DNA of 35,027 nt from Fibrobacter sp. (GTDB taxonomy: Bacteria; Fibrobacterota; Fibrobacteria; Fibrobacterales; Fibrobacteraceae), in NCBI GenBank assembly GCA_017412605.1, contig JAFPWY010000002.1:1-35027 (forward strand), read 5' to 3'. The notes below the pieces were generated by a model that saw nothing but the letters and a program-made list of their open reading frames with translations, did no database searches and was not told the origin of the DNA. Each line of letters opens with the position of its first letter. The first letter of the stretch is position 1. The translations under genes and the position numbers were made by a program. Of the stretch, positions 32,138 to 35,027 are shown piece by piece.

Positions 32138-33424
32138 ATGCTTGACATAAAGAAAATCCGTGAAAATCCGGAATACTACATTGCTGAAACCGAAAAAAAG
32201 TATACGACCGTCAGTCTGAAGGACGTTCTCGAAATCGATAACGAGCGCCGCCCGCTCCTCACCGAGGTGGAACGCCTCAAGAGCGAACGCAACGCCGAAT
32301 CCAAGAAGATTGGCGACTTGAAGAAGAAGGGCGAGAACGCCGACGAGGCCGTTGCCGCCATGCGCGCCCTGGGCGACAAGATCGACGAACTCGACAAGAA
32401 GCTCAAGGACCTCGACTACAAGCAGACCGAAATGCTCATGCACGTGCCGAACATCGCCCCGCGTTCCCCGGAAGGCAAGGACAGTTCGGACAACGTGGTC
32501 GAGAAGGACGGCCCGATTCCGTTTGACTACTACACCAAGAACGATGACTTCGCCCGCGTGGACCACAAGACCCTCGGCGAACGCCTCGGCATTTTTGATT
32601 TTGAACGCGGCGCAAAGATTTCCGGTTCCGGCTTCCCGGTCTACCGCGGCTGGGGTTCCCGCTTGGAACGCGCCCTCATCCAGTTCTTCCTCGACGAACA
32701 CATGAAGAACGGCTTCGAAGAATTCACGCCGCCGTACCTCGTGACCCGCAATACCATGCGCGGCACGGGCCAGCTCCCGAAGTTCGAAGAAGACATGTAC
32801 CGCTGCGACAAGGACGACGACCTGTTCCTCATCCCGACTGCAGAAGTGCCCCTGACCAACCTCTATGCCGGCGAAGTGATTCCGGAATCCGAACTCCCGA
32901 AGCGCATCTGCGCCTACTCCGCCTGCTTCCGCCGCGAAGCCGGCTCCTACGGCAAGGACACCCGCGGCCTTCTCCGTCTGCACCAGTTCAACAAAGTCGA
33001 AATGGTCTACTTCGCCCACCCGGAACACAGCTACGAAGACCACGAAGAGCTCACCCGTTTTGGCGAAATGCTCCTCGAAAAGCTCGGCCTCCCCTACCAC
33101 CGTCTGGCCCTCTGCAAGGGCGACCTCGGTTTCGGTGCCGCCAAGTGCTACGACCTCGAAGTCTACGCCCCGGTCGAAAAGAAGTGGCTCGAAGTCAGCT
33201 CCTGCAGCAACTTCGAAGACTACCAGGCTCGCCGCGCCAACATCAAGACAAAGATTAACGGCAAGAACACGTTCGTGCATACGCTGAACGGTTCCGGCCT
33301 CGCCACCCCGCGCGTGATGGTCGGCATCTGCGACAACTACCAGCAGAAGGACGGCTCGCTGTTGATCCCCGAAGTGCTGAGGCCGTACATGGGCGGCATG
33401 GAACGCATCGAACCGAAGAAGTAG
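32138..33424 (+). CDS. serS: Seryl-tRNA synthetase
   Basis: The protein has 428 residues, normal for SerRS. The N-terminal coiled-coil arm (about 25-105, Lys/Glu-rich) holds the tRNA-Ser long variable arm. Class II motifs follow: motif 2 FRREAGSYGKDTRGLLRLHQF and motif 3 GSGLATPRVMVGICDNYQ near the end, with RPYMGG closing. It charges tRNA-Ser with serine; the demand for serine in the poly-Ser proteins of this window is notable but not evidence of a link. GAGG lies 6 bp before the ATG. Confidence 0.97.
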   Translation: MLDIKKIRENPEYYIAETEKKYTTVSLKDVLEIDNERRPLLTEVERLKSERNAESKKIGDLKKKGENADEAVAAMRALGDKIDELDKKLKDLDYKQTEMLMHVPNIAPRSPEGKDSSDNVVEKDGPIPFDYYTKNDDFARVDHKTLGERLGIFDFERGAKISGSGFPVYRGWGSRLERALIQFFLDEHMKNGFEEFTPPYLVTRNTMRGTGQLPKFEEDMYRCDKDDDLFLIPTAEVPLTNLYAGEVIPESELPKRICAYSACFRREAGSYGKDTRGLLRLHQFNKVEMVYFAHPEHSYEDHEELTRFGEMLLEKLGLPYHRLALCKGDLGFGAAKCYDLEVYAPVEKKWLEVSSCSNFEDYQARRANIKTKINGKNTFVHTLNGSGLATPRVMVGICDNYQQKDGSLLIPEVLRPYMGGMERIEPKK

Positions 33425-33452
33425 TTCGCACAGAACAAACTATTCTACGAGA

Positions 33453-33474
33453 AAAGGCCCCTCGAAGGGCCTTT
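33453..33474 (+). terminator. serS terminator
   Basis: AAAGGCCC (33453-33460) pairs with GGGCCTTT (33467-33474) and is followed by TTCTTTT. It is 29 bp past the serS stop and symmetrical enough to serve the convergent gene too. Confidence 0.8.
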
Positions 33475-33504
33475 TTCTTTTGCTTGCATCAAAGTGAGAG
33501 GTCT

Positions 33505-34413
33505 CTATTCGGCGTTCTTGAGGCAGCGCAGCGAATATCCTGAAGATTTCAGGTTGTTGTACACGCCGAGGAAATCCTCGTTTGCGAAATACAAGTTCCA
33601 GTAAGGAGCGCGACCCGCCTCAGAAGCCTCGGAAGCAACCCAGAAGTTGCAATCCTGGCCCAGGTAGTTGAACACGCCGTTGGAATTGCGGTAGCCGCCC
33701 GGCACAGCGCCGAACCCGAACCGGTCCGTTCCCGGCGGGGCCTCGTCGCTCTCTTCCCAGCCATCCTTTTTCTTCAGGCTGGTCCCGACGCCTTCGACAA
33801 CGGAATCCTTGAGAGCCTTGAGTTTCTTGCGCAGGCCGGAGTAGAGAGTCTTCATCTCTGCACTCGTCGGCACATGCCAGCCCTCGGGACAGATTCCGCG
33901 GATTTCCGAAGTGAGCAAATCCTTCGCGGACTTGGTCAGGTAAGAATCGTCAAGCCCGACAGCCGTGGTCCACTTGTAAAGCCGGCCATAGGTCGAGCAA
34001 TTTTCAGGCTTGTCCTCGTAGCACCAGCTTCCCGAAGCCTGGAACTTCAGGTTTTCCGCCATCCAGACCTGCCCACCGATGCGGACAGTACGGTAGATAC
34101 GGCCATCACGCTTGTCGCAAAGGGCTGCACTGGGAGCACCGGCACAACGGTCCGGCTCCGCAGAAGAGGAAGAAGGCACCGGTTTGGGAGGACGCGGCGC
34201 CACAGAAGACGAACTCGGTGGAAGCTCCACGCTGGACGATTCAATGATTTCGGAAGAAGAAGACTCAATTTCCTCCGAAGAGGACGTTTCTACAATCTTT
34301 TCGGACGAGGAAGATAACTGAGGTCTAGGCATTTCCCTGACATCAGAACATGCACAAAAGAACGTCGCCAAAACGGCAACAGAAAATGCAGAAATTAAGC
34401 GATAATACTTCAA
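33505..34413 (-). CDS. FISUMP-domain lipoprotein with poly-Ser linker
   Basis: The protein has 302 residues. The lipobox is FCAC (Cys22). A Ser/Glu/Pro linker (about 34-87) replaces the collagen-like stalk of the 1-3.6 kb paralogs. The FISUMP domain begins near residue 97 with IYRTVRIGGQVWMAENLKF and has GRLYKWTTAVG, CPEGWHVPTSAEM, GFGAVPGGYRNSNG and the C-terminal SLRCLKNAE. It is far more diverged from the three tandem copies than they are from each other. Function unknown; outer-surface attachment is inferred from the lipobox. It faces serS. Confidence 0.9.
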   Translation of the reverse strand: MKYYRLISAFSVAVLATFFCACSDVREMPRPQLSSSSEKIVETSSSEEIESSSSEIIESSSVELPPSSSSVAPRPPKPVPSSSSAEPDRCAGAPSAALCDKRDGRIYRTVRIGGQVWMAENLKFQASGSWCYEDKPENCSTYGRLYKWTTAVGLDDSYLTKSAKDLLTSEIRGICPEGWHVPTSAEMKTLYSGLRKKLKALKDSVVEGVGTSLKKKDGWEESDEAPPGTDRFGFGAVPGGYRNSNGVFNYLGQDCNFWVASEASEAGRAPYWNLYFANEDFLGVYNNLKSSGYSLRCLKNAE

Positions 34414-34522
34414 TTTTTCCCTTCTTAGTTATCAATGAATATATAAAAATCGGCTAGGATGCGCTAGATTTTCCCAAAAAAAGCACTATTCCAAGCGTTT
34501 ATTTGCAATATTTGAACCCCCT

Positions 34523-34547
34523 CGGGGTATAGCTCAGCCTGGTAGAG
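34523..34547 (+). pseudogene. Truncated 5' copy of tRNA-Pro
   Basis: Twenty-five bases match the first 25 of tRNA-Pro at 34611 with one change (A for G at position 7). The match then stops in the D arm. The 20-odd bases upstream (atatttg, ctcgggg) also resemble the tRNA leader. It is a broken duplicate, 88 bp before the intact gene. Confidence 0.8.
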
Positions 34548-34610
34548 ACACTAGAATTTCCTAGAAAACAACACCTTTTTGGACATTTATTTTCTATATT
34601 TGTGCAACCT

Positions 34611-34684
34611 CGGGGTGTAGCTCAGCCTGGTAGAGCGTCTGCTTTGGGAGCAGAATGTCGTCAGTTCGAATCTGGCTACCCCGA
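34611..34684 (+). tRNA. tRNA-Pro (anticodon TGG)
   Basis: The 74-nt cloverleaf has acceptor CGGGGTG pairing with TACCCCG (last pair G-U), anticodon loop TTTGGGA giving TGG, T stem GTCAG/CTGGC with TTCGAAT, and discriminator A. CCA is not encoded. It reads CCA and probably CCG codons. Confidence 0.95.
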
Positions 34685-34721
34685 TAAACAAAGGACCCCC
34701 TTGCGGGGTCCTTTGTTTATC
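34683..34721. terminator. Long perfect hairpin after tRNA-Pro
   Basis: Seventeen bases (34683-34699) pair perfectly with 34705-34721 around a 5-nt loop; the core is GGACCCC/GGGGTCC. It overlaps the last tRNA base. The upper strand ends in TTTGTTTAT, so it can stop transcription either way. Confidence 0.8.
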
Positions 34722-34741
34722 GATAATAGACAGTGAGAACT

Positions 34742-34874
34742 GACGAAGTCAGTTCGACAAAATACGCGTATGAACGAAGTGAATAAAAGCGTATTTTGCG
34801 CGGCATCCGTAAGGATGACGCCCGAAGGGCAAAATGGAGCAAAGCGACATTTTGCTATCTGGCTACCCCGCCAA
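34742..34874 (+). repeat. 133-bp repeat, copy A, ending in tRNA-Pro 3' sequence
   Basis: Identical base for base to 34895-35027. It opens gacgaagtcagttcga, contains several hairpins (CAAAATACGC/GCGTATTTTG, CAAAATG/CATTTTG, GCCC-GAA-GGGC) and ends atctggctaccccg, the last 14 bases of the tRNA-Pro before its discriminator. No gene is seen in 34685-35027; this repeat fills most of it. Confidence 0.92.
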
Positions 34875-34894
34875 CCACAATCTCCAAACAGAAC

Positions 34895-35027
34895 GACGAA
34901 GTCAGTTCGACAAAATACGCGTATGAACGAAGTGAATAAAAGCGTATTTTGCGCGGCATCCGTAAGGATGACGCCCGAAGGGCAAAATGGAGCAAAGCGA
35001 CATTTTGCTATCTGGCTACCCCGCCAA
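34895..35027 (+). repeat. 133-bp repeat, copy B, reaching the window edge
   Basis: Second exact copy, offset 153 bp from copy A with a 20-bp non-repeated spacer (34875-34894). It may continue past the edge, so the copy number is unknown. Confidence 0.92.

Noticed and set aside
34579-34600. Promoter of tRNA-Pro from TTGGAC and TATATT
   Set aside because: The two boxes are only 10 bp apart, too close for a sigma70 promoter.
34742-35027. CRISPR-like repeat-spacer-repeat layout
   Set aside because: Repeats are 133 bp with a 20-bp spacer, contain several hairpins and tRNA pieces, and there are no cas genes. This is not a CRISPR array.

Overview
The window looks like chromosome of a Fibrobacter-type bacterium (phylum Fibrobacterota, fibre-degrading gut lineage). 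The clearest signs are four lipoproteins carrying the Fibrobacter succinogenes major paralogous (FISUMP) domain, surface proteins with long poly-serine linkers, a CE6-type acetylesterase joined to a CBM6, and a CE1/feruloyl-type esterase. The Gram-negative envelope genes (lptE-like, lspA, ppiD-like) and meso-diaminopimelate dehydrogenase fit this. Assignment is from recognised families only; no search was run.

Layout. Positions 1-3.6 kb hold three tandem, highly similar minus-strand FISUMP lipoproteins with collagen-like Gly-X-Y stretches; the first runs off the left edge. Two broken FISUMP copies flank the CE6-CBM6 esterase (3.8-5.9 kb). Next come an orphan HigA-like antitoxin gene with a near-perfect promoter, then efp and epmB facing away from each other (translation factor and its lysine-modifying enzyme), a tRNA-Glu, and a PpiD/SurA-like periplasmic chaperone. 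From 10.4 to 13.8 kb, nadB, a membrane-anchored Ser/Thr kinase and a CvpA-family protein form a plus-strand operon. It meets a minus-strand operon (18.6 to 13.8 kb): a small membrane protein, a eukaryote-like squalene synthase, lspA, an rluD-type synthase with an odd tail, and an mtaD-type deaminase. dnaA diverges from that operon at 18.7 kb and is followed by a secreted tyrosine-phosphatase-like lipoprotein and an N-formylglutamate-amidohydrolase-family protein.

From 22 to 29 kb the genes are mixed: a two-gene unit of unknown secreted proteins, ddh, a fragment of an Rpn-type nuclease/transposase gene, dut, a poly-Ser lipoprotein, an XRE-zinc-ribbon regulator, trmJ, lptE and the CE1-like esterase. 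A large AT-richer GLUG-repeat surface protein (29.5-32.0 kb), serS, a fourth FISUMP lipoprotein and tRNA-Pro close the window.

The most unusual signals lie between genes. Tandem heptamer arrays occur at five intergenic sites, with three different core sequences but the same 7-bp period. Two tandem hairpin modules downstream of ddh have different stem sequences inside a shared frame. Around tRNA-Pro there is a truncated tRNA 5' copy upstream, and downstream a 133-bp exact repeat (period 153 bp) whose end repeats the tRNA 3' end.
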